From Prorocentrum cordatum (Eukaryota; Sar; Dinophyceae; Prorocentrales; Prorocentraceae): a stretch of DNA of 64,000 nucleotides. Location of the stretch: contig CAUYUJ010011570.1 in the NCBI GenBank assembly GCA_963575745.1, positions 332,501-396,500 of the forward strand, written 5' to 3'. A model generated the notes under the pieces. That model saw only the letters and a list, made by a program, of their open reading frames with translations, was not told the DNA's origin and ran no database searches. Position 1 is the stretch's first letter. The number at the start of each line of letters is the position of its first letter. Position numbers and translations under genes: made by a program. Shown piece by piece: positions 12,999-25,590 of this stretch.

Positions 12999-15187
12999 TA
13001 GCGCTGTCGAGACTCATAATGAGTCGCGCAAGCTCGCATCGAACAACACCTTCGGCCCAACCGCCCACCCCACCGAGTTCGTTTGGGGGCCACGAAAACA
13101 CCGGGTGTAGATGCGGCTCTCTGCCGCTCGGGAAGAGATGATCCGCGGCCCGCGACGCGAGGCCCGCGCGGCTTCGACCTGTTCGCCCTGGACAAGCGAT
13201 CGGGCCCACGGGGCCATCACCGGCGCGGCGCGCTCGCGCTGGCCAGGGCTGACAGGCGCAGGCGCGACCGCCATGGCTCCGCCGACTTTGTCTCAGTCAC
13301 CCGTTGTCTCCAGCGCGTTTGGCGTTCGACAGCCCCGCCGCGCTGCGCCATTGCGCCGCGCGCGTGGCGCTTGGATACCCCGCCGCAAACTCACGCGCCG
13401 GTTGTGCGAGGACACCTTGCGTTGATGCCATCCATCGGGGGCGTGGCCTCAGCGACCGTCGACTCCGCAAAGTCGCGCGTCCGCGGCGACATGGGATCAT
13501 TCTGGGGCATCCCCATTACTGGGCCCACGTGCTTCGCAACGGGTGATACCTATCTAGCAAACACAAATCGCAGAGAAACGTCTCTCATATTCACGTCTGT
13601 GCTCGTCCACTCCAATTGGGATATCGCCCGGCCCTGCAAGTTTAGCGCCCGCCTCGTTCCTCATCCAATCCAAGCTCATGGCCTTTCATCGCAGAATGGC
13701 TCTGGAGCTCGACATTGCAGTTGGCAGTCGTCAGTTCGCGTGCCTAGAGCCTTTCGCACGCGTATCTGACATATGTCTGAAGGTCCAACAGCGCCGCTTC
13801 GCGCGCAGGGATCACGTCGTGATTTGCAGGCGCTTGGCCATCCGTGCGATCTAGCTGTATTGGAGGGTAGCGTGATTCTCCCATGTGAAATTCACGGCAG
13901 CCGCGACTTGTGCCATCTGACGTTTGCCCGCTTCAGCTCTCCATTATCAGCGAGCTGTGGCGTTCGCAGGGCTCCTACTTTTGTCTGGAATTCATGCGGC
14001 ATGGCCTCGCGCGGCGCCTTCCAGAACATACAGCTGCCCTGCTCGATTTCAACCTCGTTGAGTCGTTGGCCCATCACCGCGGGAACTTCGTAGCGCTGTC
14101 GAGACTCATAATGAGTCGCGCAAGCTCGCATCGAACAACACCGTCGGCCCAGCCGCCCATCCCACCGAGTTCGTTTGGCGGCCACGAAAACACCGGGTGT
14201 AGATGCGGCTCTCTGCCGCTCGGGAAGAGATGACCCGCGGCCCGCGACGCGAGGCCCGCGCGGCTTCGACTGTTCGCCCTGGACAAGCGATCGGGCCCAC
14301 GGGGCCATCACCGGAGCGGCGCGCTCGCGCTGGCCAGGGCTGACAGGCGCAGGCGCGGCGCGACCGCCATGGCTCCGCCGACTTTGTCTCAGGCACCCGT
14401 TGTCTCCAGCGCGTTTGGCGTTCGACAGCCCCGCCGCGCTGCGCCATTGCGCCGCGCGCGTGGCGCTTGGATACCCCGCCGCAAACTCACGCGCCGGTTG
14501 TGCGAGGACGCCTTGCGTTGATGCCATCCATCGGGCGCGAAGCCTCAACGACCGTCGACTCCGCAAAGTCGCGCGTTCGCGGCGACATGGGATCATTCTG
14601 GGGCATCCCCATTACTGGGCCCACGTGCTTCGCAACGGGTGATACCTATCTAGCAAACACAAATCGCAAAGAAACGTCTCTCATATTCACGTCTGTGCTC
14701 GTCCACTCCAATTGGGATATCGCCCGGCCCTGCAAGTTTAGCGCCCGCCTCGTTCCTCATCCAATCCAAGCTCATGGCCTTTCATCGCAGAATGGCTCTG
14801 GAGCTCGACATTGCAGTTGGCAGTCGTCGGTTCGCGTGCCTAGAGCCTTTCGCACGCGTATCTGACATATGTCTGAAGGTCCAGCAACGCCGCTTCGCGC
14901 GCAGGGATCACGTCGTGGTTTGCAGGCGCTTGGCCATCCGTGCGATCTAGCTGTATTGGAGGGTAGCGTGATTCTCCCATGTGAAATTCACGGCAGCCGC
15001 GACATGTGCCATCTGCCGTTTGCCCGCTCCAGCTCTCCATTTTCAGCGAGCTGTGGCGTTCGCAGGGCTCCGACTCTTGTCTGGAATTCATGCGGCATGG
15101 CCTCGCGCGGCGCCTTCCAGAACATGCAGCTGCCCTGCTCGATTTCAACCTCGTTGGGTCGTTGGCCCACCACCGCGGGAACTTCGT
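12999..15187. repeat. Two-copy tandem duplication, unit about 1.09 kb
   Basis: Copy one runs 12999-14090 and copy two 14091-15187; the offset drifts from 1092 to 1096 through small indels. The copies are nearly identical, for example TAGCGCTGTCGAGACTCATAA at the start of each and CCGCGGGAACTTCG at the end of each. Short frames are kept in both copies, but no product is recognisable. Confidence 0.93.
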
Positions 15188-16142
15188 CGACGTCAGCATT
15201 GCCACTTTATCTCCACTGCTGCCCCTCAACCTGATCCCTGGCACTTTGGGCCGCGAGAGCTCGCGCGTGCCGTGGCAGCGCCGAGGAGACACTGGAGCGC
15301 ATCTCACCCTGGCCTCTGCAAACCCACTTGTCGTTGTCTGAGTTGCCCCTGTAAAACATTTTGCACATTCAGCAGGTCACGTGGCAGAACGGGCGCGTCG
15401 ACCCGACGCCCACTTAGCTCGCTGCTCGCGCTGGTTCGACGCTCGCTGGTCTGGCCCGCGCCAATCCGACGCCCGCCGGCATGCGCTCCATCAAACGGTC
15501 GCGAGGTTTGACGCCGCAACGCGCTCTGGCTCATCCCCGCCGACATTGCAACCCCATGGCAGCGCGGCGCGCGACCGCGGGGGATTGCGCGGCATCGAAG
15601 AGGCAGGGCAAATGACCCGCCCGCTCTTGCGGCTCTGCCGACTTCACCCTGAACGCGCCCAGCCTTGCCGCGGCAAGGCATCCCCGACGCAATCGCCCCG
15701 GCGCCAAGCCCCGCCGCCGCTGCGCCCGCGGCGCGAGGTTTCCCGAGCGCCCGCCATGCGACGCTTGCGGGTGTCGGCGCATCGAGGTTACGCCCTGTCG
15801 GAATAACACTTTCATCGCCAAGCGTTCATTCCGCCCCGCCCGCGGCGGCGACAGCCCCCAGATCTCTGCTCATCGCGTCGCGGCTGCGACCGCCAAGAGC
15901 CCCCCTCAACCCCGACGCAAGCGCCTGAGATCACGGCCTCGAAATCCGCGGAAGAGTCCGAGGCGACCAACCCCCCGCGGGGGCGGGCCTGTCGGCTGAT
16001 GACCTGCGCGCAGGGGTAGAATGGCCGATGGGCCACGCACCCCTGGTCAAAACCGCGCCCTGGCTCGCCTGCGAAAGCGGCGAAGTCCGAAATAAATTGT
16101 CGAACTCGCGTGCCGCCGCGGCTCGCGAGGGCGCCCGGACAA
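15188..16142. other. No gene seen
   Basis: GC-rich sequence between the tandem duplication and a dispersed repeat. No family signature on either strand. Confidence 0.4.
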
Positions 16143-16230
16143 CGAGAATGGCCCGCCCAACGGGCCCACAGCGCGCTGCAATCTCCGGCAACAGCTACAA
16201 AATACTTCCAACTCGCGCGCGGTTGCCCCT
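16143..16230 (+). repeat. Dispersed repeat head, copy 1
   Basis: This shares a 90-bp block with 59770-59880 in the same orientation: CCCAACGGGCC, then CTCCGG(C/T)AAC, an A/T-rich AAATACTTC segment, CTCGCGCGCG and CCCCTGGGG. In both places it leads into CCAAGAGGCC-type repeats. It may mark one end of an interspersed element. Confidence 0.7.
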
Positions 16231-16559
16231 GGGGCCCCCGGGCGAACGGCGCCCGCGGCGGCCCCTGGGCGGCCCCCGTCGCGGACGCCGGAACTCCGGG
16301 GGGCTGCCTTCAGGATGTCCAGACGTCGTGCCCGAAATTGCCTCCAAGCGGCTTCAATTGCTCCGACGCGCCCGAAAATGCATCCATTGCCCCTCCGCAG
16401 AAACCCCCAGAGGCAAAATCACACGATATTGTACTTTGGTTGTTCAAGAACAGCAGCGCACTCACCTCGAGGCGGCCCGAAAAAACCCGGCGTCTCTCCG
16501 CGACGGCCAATTGCGGCCACAGACGCTTCCAAGATGACCAAAAAGTGCCCCTGGAGGCC

Positions 16560-16760
16560 CCCATGAAGAAAAAAACCGAACGGATATTTCGAACCTGCGA
16601 CCCCACGAGGCGCCCAGGCAACCCCGAGCGGCCCGGGGGGCCGGGGAGACCCCCGCGGGGCATCAAAAAACTCCCGAGAGAGCCCCACGACGCTCCCGAG
16701 GCGCCCCCGAGCTACAAGGGCCCCTGAAACTCGCGCGCAGGAGCCCCCCGAGACACCCCC
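16560..16760 (-). repeat. G-rich decamer repeat block, reverse orientation
   Basis: Repeats of CCCGAGGCGCCCCCGAG type, the complement of the CTTGGGGGCCTC decamers filling 26.2-30.6 kb. Confidence 0.5.
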
Positions 16761-17361
16761 GAAAAAACGCCGAGAAGCACCCGTGAGGACTCTCGCCTAC
16801 AGACGCAGCGGCGCCGACCGGCAGCGCCGCGTGCCCCGCGAACGCGCGCGCGCAAACGCCAACGATGACGCAATGCGGCCAGCGGAAATAGCGATGCGAT
16901 TAACCAACGAGCCAACCGTTTGCAATCGCCCTCCGCGACGACGACGAAGATGGGCGCGCGGGGCTCCGCGCGCGCCCCCTCTTCCAGCGCCTCCGCTCGG
17001 CCTCGGACGCCCCAGCCCCGGCGCCCCTGGCGCGCGCCGCTCTGCCCCCCGCTCAGGCGCAGCAGCGGCGGCGCGGGAAGGGGGGCGGAAAGGCGGGGGC
17101 GGGCGAACCGCGGCGGGCCCGGGGCCACTTGAACCCGCCGGGGCCACCGTCGACAGAAGCGCGCGCCAAGAACGAGGGGCAAAATATCATCAGCATCATC
17201 ATGACCGACAGCATCGCAGCAATCATTGTTGCTACTGCTATTATCATAAAAACCAGAGGAGCCACTCGCTGCGCCATGACTATCGCCGTCATCTCCAACA
17301 TCATCGCCAGCGTCATCGTTGGCACCACCGTCGCGACGATCATCATCATCCTTACAACCCC

Positions 17362-17402
<41 letters not shown>

Positions 17403-18389
17403 GCATCTCAATCTACATCATAATCACCATCAAGAACAGCATCAATGGAACTACAGTCGTCATCAACATCGCCATCGTCGCCATCGTCGCGGCCTCCGCG
17501 GGGGAGGGGCCGCGAGCTCTGCGGCGCCGAACTCGGGCCATGGCCGGCCAGGGCCCCGTCGGCATCCGTGGACCCCCGCTTCCGAATGCCCCCAAGATAT
17601 TCGACTCAGGCATCTTTCTTCCTCGGTCCTGAGAAGCGCGTGCTGTCGAAAAACTCTCCAGGATCAACGCTCAGGAATCGATGTTTTTCGGCGTTCCAGA
17701 GAGTTATCAGGGCAAAACAGGGGGCGGGCGCGCCCTGCGCCGCCGGCGCCAGGAAGCAAACGCATCCGCGGCCGCCAGTGGCCCTGCATTGGATCCCCGC
17801 GGGAACGGCGGGCAGCGATGCCCTGTCGCCCTCGGGCGCGGGCATGAATCCAGAGCCCCGGCCTTCTCGAGGATCCTCGAGGGCCCAGGGCGTGACCATG
17901 GGGCGGTTGGTCTGACGGTCTGACGCGGCATCGCGGCGAGAGCCCCGTCGCCGCGGCTGCGATTTTTCCCGGGGGGCGCGCGGGCACCCGGTCGAGCGCA
18001 ACTCGCGGAATCCGGCATAGAAGATGGATCCTGGCGAGGCATGAGACGCATCTTGTCGGGCTTGCACCGTTCCCACTGCCGCCCGCGCCCCCGCCTCTGA
18101 CGGCGCGGTCGCGGCGCCTCCCCTCGCGGCGCAGACCGCCGCGGCGCCTTCCCGGCGAATCTACGTCGCCCTGATCATTGCAGCCAGTCCCGCGCGGCCC
18201 GCAGCCATGGCCGGGGCGCCGCTCTGACCGGCGTCTGCTCACCGCGGTCGCGGGGCGCGCGAGAACACGCGACTGTCTTTAGCGGCGCGGCCCGAGCGTG
18301 CGCGAGCGCGCCCTAAACAATCGTAGACTGGCTCAAATGAGCGGGGAGGGCGGCGCCCAGCGCGCCGGCGGGCGAGCCCGCCCGCGGGG
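16761..18389. other. No gene seen; ATC microsatellite at 17339-17410
   Basis: GC-rich sequence with an ATC run. Open frames on both strands lack family signatures. Confidence 0.4.
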
Positions 18390-20030
18390 GCCGATAGGCA
18401 AACGCGCGGAGACATCGTTCGGGGGAGAGAAGGGCGCGCGAAAGCAAAGAGGGGCGCGCGACGAGCGGGGGCGAGGTGCCAAGGAGAAGAAAGACGAGGG
18501 GGGCGACGGGGGACGCGCGAGCGGGGGCTGCCTGCGGGGGCGCCTGCGAGTTGGCCCTGGACTCAGTGCTCAGCGCGCGGCGAAACGATTCGCGCTTCGC
18601 TCGCCCCTCCAAGCCCCGCGCGTTCTCCGCGCACTTCTTGCCGCCCAGGTGCGCGGCGCAGTCAGTCCACCCTCTGGTCGGGGGACCGACGCGGCCCCTC
18701 GTGCTCCGAGCGCGGCCAAGGCTCCGCAATGACGCCTTGCATGACAAGTTGGGCATTTCCGTGGACACAGGCATCCCTGCAAATTCTTATGCTCTGGATG
18801 TCTCGTGATATTCGTTGAACCCACTCTGCCCGCGTCTCCAAAACTTCGCTTCTAAGTTGCAACCAGAGGCTGAGCTGCACGGGGCCCCGCGGTGGGACTC
18901 CCGACGCTCTCTCCGCGCGCTGGAACCCAGCGCCGGTCGCCACGCGGCGTTGAACTTTCACTAACTCTCGCTTCATGTCAGGCGTCGCAGGCCAGCAGGC
19001 TGCGCCGAGCACTGCCCGGGGGAGCGCCGCGGAACGGAACGGCCAGGGCCTCGAGTGCCGGGGTCTGCACGCATTTGCAAATGCGTCCGCGAGCGCGAAA
19101 CAACTTCCTCCACGCAGACGGCAGCCCGCAACATTCACGAGCTGAAATCACGCCTGGCAGCGCGCGTTCCAGGCCGGCCGTGCACCACGCGCCAAAATCA
19201 CGGCAGCCCATAGACAGGCAAACGCGCGGGATCATCGTTCGGGGGGAAGAAGGGCGCGCGAAAGCAGAGAGGGGCGCGCGACGAGCGGGGGCGAGGTGCC
19301 AAGGAAAAGAAATCAAGGGAGAGGGGGGGGGGGGGGGGCGACGAGAAGGGGTGACGGAGGACGCGCGAGCGGGGGCTGCCTGCGAGGGCGCCTGCGAATT
19401 TGCCCTGGACTCAGTTCTCAGCGCGCGGCGAAACGATTCGTGCTTCGCTCGCCCCTCCAACCAAGTCCCGCGCGTTCTCCGCGAACTCTGCGCCGCCCGG
19501 GTGAGCGGCGCAGTCGGTCCACCGTGCGGTCGGGCAACCGACGCGGCCCCTCGTGCTCCGAGCCCGGCCAGGGCTCCGCAATGACGCCTTGCATGACAAG
19601 TTGGGCATTTCCGTGGACAAGAGCATCCCAGCAAGTTCTTATTCTCTGGATGTCTCTTGCTATTCGTTGAATCCACTCTGCCCGCGTCTCCAAATCTTCC
19701 CTTGGACTTCGCAATCAGAGGCTGAGCTGCACGGGGCCCCGCGGTGGGGGCCCCGACGCTCTCTCCGCGCGCTGGAACCCAGCGCTGGTCGCCACGCGGC
19801 GTTGAACTTTCACTAACTGTCGCTTCATGTCAGGCGTCGCAGGCCAGCAGGCTGCGCCGAACTTTGCCCGGGGGGGCACCGCGGAACCGAACGGCCAGAG
19901 CCTCGGGCGCTGGGGCCTGCACGCATTTGCAAATGTGTCCGCGAGCACGAAACACATCCTCCGCAAAATTCACGATCTGAAATCACGCCTGGTAACGTGC
20001 GTCCCAGGCCGGCTGCGTGTACTACGTTAC
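18390..20030. repeat. Two-copy tandem duplication, unit about 0.82-0.85 kb
   Basis: Copy one begins near 18390 and copy two near 19210 (AGGCAAACGCGCG at 18396 and 19216). The copies share AGGGCGCGCGAAAGCA, GCGGGGGCGAGGTGCCAAGG, ATGACGCCTTGCATGACAAG and TGAAATCACGCCTGG. They are clearly more diverged than the 13-15 kb pair. Confidence 0.9.
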
Positions 20031-20159
20031 ACAATCACATCGTCTGCACCGAAAAAGTGGTTAGCCATTCGCCATCCAGCAAGAACAAAAACCACCCGCC
20101 GTCGACGATGCGATCAATGGCAAGAGGAACATGTATATATATATATATATAACAACAAA

Positions 20160-21455
20160 AACCTTAGACTGCGTTGGTAGGCACACACACACACCCGCCC
20201 GGAGGGGGTTCCCTGCTTTGGCCTCTCCTAACGCAGGGCTCGCAACTTGTCCCGTCGAACCGATCCATTCCACTCCGCGTGGGATAATATTTCTGCAGAA
20301 GGGCAACGTGCGCCTGCGGCGCACAACGGCATAGCACCGCCGCCCAAATGCTGTCATGCGGTAGGCTGTCACATGCCTTCTGGAAGTCCAAAGTGGCAGC
20401 CCAAAGAGCCCTGCCCCACTAATCACATGATGATGTAGCAACGCGCGTGCGAACATCTGATTCTCGATGCTGCGATGTGTGCGGGCCCGCGCCTTGTCAG
20501 CGCATTGCGCCGTGTTGAACATTAGCGCCATGCGGTGTCGGAGCAGCCGGATGAAAAGCTTGTACCACAGCGGTACGATTCTTATCAGGCGATAATTTCA
20601 AGGTAAGCGTGGGTCACAGCTCTTGAACAAAAAATACTATTCAAAAATTCCTCCACGCCTTTAACGTTTGGGCGTTCGGGTCAACAATATCACTGAACAG
20701 ACCCGGGAACATCTTGACTAGGTCCTCGGCGCCGTCTTTCAGCATCTCACTCTTGATGCCCGCGCGGCTCATCACCTTCCCCTTCTTCAGCGCCTTGATT
20801 TCATTTCGTGCCTCCGAACATTTGGAAAAAAGTGTCAATGTCCGCTCGCCCGCTGTTGTCTCCGATAATAACTGTGACCCGGTTGCCCGGTATAGCTGCC
20901 CGTAGGAGTCGGCAAAAAACACAGCATCACTTGCTTGCCTTTTTTTCCCGACGGGCGTACCCAGCATTATCGCCTTCTTCCGTGATCCGAAACTTCTGTC
21001 TTGTCGACATCGCCTTCTGAATATGTTTGATCTTGTTGACCTCGATCACACCATGCCAGCTCGCTGTCATTGATCCTGATTTTGCTACTCAGGAGTTTCC
21101 AACTTGATGTTCCTGCTGCGGGCTGTTCTTTCAGACGCACGCTGCGGAGACAGTGTTGTCCAATCTGACGTCAACTTGCCCAGCGAATCGTGAGTGCGCG
21201 CATCCCTGACCTTCTCGTGCGGCGATGGCGCTGCTTCTTCGGCTGCATCCTGGAGCACGGCTTCCAACTCACTGCACCTGTCGTCCACGTTGCCACGCTG
21301 CAGCGCCAATCACTAATTCTCTACATGAGGTGGCTCGTGAAAACAAATTGGTGATACCAATGGTCTGCTGCCATGCAACTTGCTGGCCCCACTTCCCGTG
21401 TCAACAACATGGACCACCCGGAATGTAGCCCGAACGCCACGGTGGTCTGACCCAA
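20160..21455 (-). pseudogene. Second LINE fragment: endonuclease end to RT fingers/palm
   Basis: On the minus strand the order is: SLGSDHRGVRATF (21425-21455), the SDH end of an APE-type endonuclease; a charged connector (21085-21310); then RT N-terminal sequence with ALKKGKVMSRAGIKSEMLKDG (20700-20800) and LKAWRNF (near 20645). RLLRHRMALMFNTAQ (20505-20560) and DFQKACDSLPHDSIW (20345-20391), which matches RT motif A, follow. The frame changes several times and stops interrupt it. It ends at a TA/CA microsatellite (20131-20195), so the YADD part is absent. Same strand as the other LINE; whether it is the same family cannot be told because the preserved parts do not overlap. Confidence 0.8.
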
Positions 21456-21960
21456 GGCTCGGGGATCAGTCATGCCATCATCACTGGACTACACCTTGCT
21501 TGTTGGAACGCCAGCGGCGCCACTGAAGCCACCGAGTGTGGGCGGAGGGATCGGCCCCCTGGCAGCTCTGCGCTTCCCCAAGAATCCCACCGGATTGCCA
21601 CCAGACGGCCAAAGGGCCCACGACGCCTCCACAACGGCCCCGAGGAGACACCCAAGAACAGACGACAACCGAATGTGGCCCGAAGGCGCCTCCGAAAACG
21701 TGGCCCGGGAGGGCCTCGCGACACTCCCGTGAGAGCCAAAAACATTTGAAACAAGTGTGTCTTCAATGCTGGTTGCCAGTCCTACGTTTGGCTCCAAAAA
21801 ATTCCAAAGTCCCTGGATCAGCCCTCAGGTAGCCCCAGAAGGCTCACACATGCCACCCGAATCGCCCAGGATGGCCAAAAAATGGGTCACAAATGCCAAA
21901 CGATGGCCCCAACATGGCCCGAACATGTACCCAACCTCGAGATGCAAATAGACGGCAACG
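21456..21960 (-). repeat. G-rich decamer repeat block, reverse orientation
   Basis: Contains CCAAAGGGCC-type decamers and an A-rich spacer (near 21733-21810), the arrangement of the 26-30 kb composite repeat, inverted. Confidence 0.5.
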
Positions 21961-23039
21961 AGGGCCTAAACACGGCTCCAATATAAGCGCACTGTCGCTC
22001 TTCACGGAGTGCCCACGAAAGAGGGCGCAACCTTTCTAATCAAATGGCTGCATGCCATGCATGCGAGCAGGAATTGAAAAGTGACCGTCTCACAATTGAA
22101 TCAACCGTGAATGTGCACGCGCGCCCGCTCTCCGATAATGCTTCCCCACCCTTCGCTGCCAGTCACGCAGGCAAGAGCTGATTCTCGCTGCCTAGGCGCG
22201 CAGCCGAGGACAACACACCCTCCCCCTGCAGTGGCTGTCGCCATAGCGCCAAAGCCCGCCACCGCACGTCAATCGCCAGTATGTCTGCGCATGAACTTAT
22301 ACCGAGTTGCTAGAAATGCCTATGGCCCAAAGGGCCCCAGGATGTCCGAGGAGGCCCCCACGGCCTCCAGAGCACCCCTAACGAGGTCCAGAGAGCCCCA
22401 AGGGCTCCAGAATGGAGCGCAGACCTGGGGGCACCTTTGGCCACAACCACCTCTGGCAACCCTCGATTTTGGACGACCGAAATGGTTACGGGAAAAATGG
22501 GTACGATACTCAACAGCAAGGGTTATCCAAAAACGACCGCGGCCGTTGTCGGGTATGCGGCCGCTGTCTCAATTGGACAACGGCCCACGGCGGCATGGAT
22601 AGCGAACCCTGTTCAAAATGAACTACTGTCGGTCTTCGTATCCAGTCGTTCCATACCAATTTCGATCGTACCGAACCTTTGGCAACCCCCAGGGTTATAT
22701 CAGAGTGGGGAGGCTTGCCGGCCTGGCCCTGCCCCTGCGCACGCGTGGGTGGAAGGGAGCGGGTCACGGAGAGGGGGGGCGGACAAGGCGCGCAGGCGGG
22801 AGGGACTGAGAGTGGGGGCGAGGGGCGCGCGGAGAGCGGTTTCGCCTCCCTTACGCTTACCCGCGCAAGAGGGGGGGGGCACCAGAGAGGGGGGGTACAC
22901 CTGTGCAGACATCTAAGCTAAACAAATCCGTTATGACAGACTGGCGTCCTCGATATCGCGGGCGCCAAACCAAAAAACGAGGTTTCAAAGAACATATGGA
23001 GTTGCCCACGAGTATGCTAACTAGCGTTGGCTCCAAGCA
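21961..23039. other. No gene seen; decamer repeat at 22310-22460
   Basis: Mostly unassigned sequence. 22310-22460 carries AGGGCCCCAGGATG-type repeats. CGATACTCAACA at 22507 recalls the end of the Mutator-like element at 10223, but no matching opposite end is present. Confidence 0.4.
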
Positions 23040-23490
23040 ATGTGTTTCTAGCAGTATGTGATGCGCAATCGATGTAGAACAATGCATGTCGTGAACTATC
23101 AGCGGCTCAACACAAGTTGTGAAATCTATGTTGTGCACTCTGTGCTGTACAATACAGGTGGTGCAATCTATGTGATGCAATCTGCGTGGCGCAATCAATG
23201 TGGAGCGGAGCATATGCGGTGCAATCGCCCTGGTGTAATCTAAGTGGTGCAACTTATGGTGTGCGATCTAGGTAGTGCAACATATATGGTGCAATAGATG
23301 TTGTGCAATCTCTGCTGCCCAATCTATGCGGTGTAATGTGTGATGTGCTATCGACTTGGTGCAATACATGGGGCGGGAATTATTTGCAGTGTAAGATCTG
23401 TGGGGCACTCTACTTGTGCAATATTTGTTGTGCCATATATGCAATGCGATCGATGTGGTGCAGTGCATTCGGTGCAATCTACGCTGTTCA
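23040..23490. repeat. Degenerate 14-15-bp minisatellite (GGTGCAATCTATGT)
   Basis: About thirty degenerate units of GGTGCAATCTATGT, many as TGTGCAATC or ATGCAATCTGCG. Units drift in length from 12 to 18 bp. A reverse-complement relative lies at 59330-59525. Confidence 0.8.
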
Positions 23491-24895
23491 ATATAGTAAT
23501 AGCCGGCATAAAACAACAGCACAGCCGCCAGACCGACAATCAAGCCCAAACGACGGGCGGCGACGAGGCGGCGACCGCGGCCACATAGCCGCCAGGCCGA
23601 CGGTCGGGCCCAGACGACGGACGGCGACGAGGTGGCGACGGCGGCCACACAGCCGCAAGGCCGACCGTCGGGCCCAAGACCATTCAAGAGAAGTAAGAAA
23701 CCCTACGTGCAGGCACAGCTTGACGGAATGTACAGCTATGCGGACGTCCAAGCACAGATGTGACGACATATTGGCGTCCTCAATATAATCGGCGGCAACG
23801 TGCGTGTCCGCGGGTATACCCGACACCGCTTCCCGCATACATTCAGCCCCGCCGGGCCCCAACATGGAACAATTGTGGTTTGGGTTCGATCGCCGATCTC
23901 GGAATCGTCCATCCATCGCCCCACCTCATGTACGAATGCTGTGCGCAGGCTGGGGCTGACCAATGCCGACGTCGACATGGATTGGCTCAAACCACTCCAG
24001 CGGCAGAAACTCGAAGCGGCCTTGAATCGCAGCCCCCTCCTGGCGAGGCAAAGGAGCATGAGCGAGGAGGGAGGAAGTGGACGAGGCAATACACCAAGGA
24101 CCGAGGAACAAAAATCTTCAAAGGCGAGGAGGGATCACGATTCCTGTGGACGCATCCTTGGTTAGGGAGGAGGGAACTGAGGAGTTTGAATCGGCATACG
24201 CGAGGGGGGGGATGGGGTAGGGAAGGGGAAATGTGGAAGGGTAAGGCGAAGGCGAGGGGCAGTGAACGAGGGAACATACGAAGGAGAAGGGAGAAGATGA
24301 AGGGAGGAGGAAGGGGAGGAGGGTTGGACGAGGGCAGAACGGAAGGGGAGGAGGGAGGAGCAGCGAGGAGGAAGGACGGAGGAGAAGGAGAGGGGGGGGG
24401 GGAGGACGACGTTGATGCGGCGGCACTGGGAGGGTGAGGACGACGAGTCGGCGGAGGAAAAGGAAGAGGGCAGGAGGAGGAGGGGTGGGAGGGGAGAGAC
24501 AAAGGCTAGAGGTGGGAGGATACAGCAAGGAACATGGAACGTGGAGGGCGGTAAAAAGCAGGAGAAGGGCCCACAGTTCGAGCAACACCTCCGTCCCTCC
24601 TCCTCCTTCTCCTCCTCCTCCTCATCCTCCTCCTCACCTTTACCAGAACCAGCATCGTCGTCATCGTAATCCTCCACCTCCTCCCCCTCTTTCGACCCAT
24701 CCAAACTCATTCTGCCCCACCGCTATCTATGTTTGCTCGGTCGCTCTCGCTGGCACAAACAACTGCCCCAATAATGAAAATACATAAGACGCCAAAAACA
24801 TCGGACCCATCGCCCTTACAATTTAGGTGGGGAGCGCAGTTCCTGGCCATCACAGGTCTACCATACTGCTGCTCCGCTTTTTTTGGGCGTGGCTT
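23491..24895. other. No gene seen; GGA-rich purine tract at about 24200-24500
   Basis: 23500-23690 repeats GACGACGGGCGGCGACGAGG twice with drift. 24200-24500 is purine-rich and 24590-24700 CCT-rich. No family signature. Confidence 0.5.
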
Positions 24896-25034
24896 AAATG
24901 GGGGGTTCATAAGTGGGGGGATCAGAAACGGTCCCCCTTCGTGCCCCTTTCGGACCCCTCTGGAGCCCCAGGGGGCTCCGTTGGGTACCGTTTGGGTACC
25001 TTTTCGGACCCCCCCCTTTTATGACCCCCCCCAT
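24896..25034. repeat. Foldback (long imperfect palindrome) centred at 24970
   Basis: The left arm (24899-24969) and the reverse complement of the right arm (24972-25033) match with small gaps: GGGGGGTTCATAAGTGGGGGG against GGGGGGGGTCATAAAAGGGGGG, then AAACGGTCC-type sequence. The centre GGAGCCCC-AG-GGGGCTCC (24962-24979) is perfect. Confidence 0.8.
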
Positions 25035-25204
25035 TACGCAACGCCCATTTCCGGTGCCCTCCGCTACCGCCTCCTTCTGCTCCTCCTCATCCTCTCGCGT
25101 CCTCTCTCGTCCGCTGCCTGCGCGTGGCGCCCCCCGCGGTGGGTACGCTGGCACTCTTTGCGGTACGCTCGCAGGGCGAGGGTGACAAGGAGGGAGAATG
25201 ACAG

Positions 25205-25262
25205 GAAGAGAGAGAGAGAGAGAGAGGAGAGAGGGACGGATAGAGAGAGAGAGAGAGAGACA
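25205..25262 (+). repeat. GA microsatellite
   Basis: Two runs of (GA)n separated by a short interruption. Confidence 0.9.
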
Positions 25263-25504
25263 GCGCAGGCCACAAAGGGGAGGAACGGATAAAGCGACGC
25301 AGAGGGGGTGGAGAGAGAGAAAGAGACTGACTGATGAAGAGAGGGCGGAACTGCGAACGATAACGGGGTTGAACCTTGGGGCAGACACCGAGACCGAAAG
25401 GAAGAGAGACTAAGAGACTGAACGCTGAGAGCGTGTAAGTCAAGGTGGGCGGGGGCGAGGTGGAGGGGGATAGCGAGCGCGATTGAAAACCTGTACACAT
25501 ACAC

Positions 25505-25590
25505 GTACACAGTTATATATAATGTGTATATATATATGTATATGATTATCTACATACTGGAACCACACGCGCGCTTCGCGCGCTTAGGTT
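25505..25590. repeat. TA tract plus GAACC...GGTT hairpin, copy 1
   Basis: A TATATATA run (25513-25545) is followed by GGAACC, an ACGCGCGCTTCGCGCGC hairpin and AGGTT. The same arrangement recurs at 27830-27938. Confidence 0.75.

Noticed and set aside
18662-19138. Exon of a tandem gene (LETRAEW...AEPW on the minus strand, also in the second copy)
   Set aside because: Differences between copies in this frame are mostly amino-acid changing, so a protein exon is not supported; kept as a finding only.
22500-22525. Second end of the Mutator-like element (CGATACTCAACA)
   Set aside because: Only 12 bases match and no opposite inverted end or flanking duplication was found.
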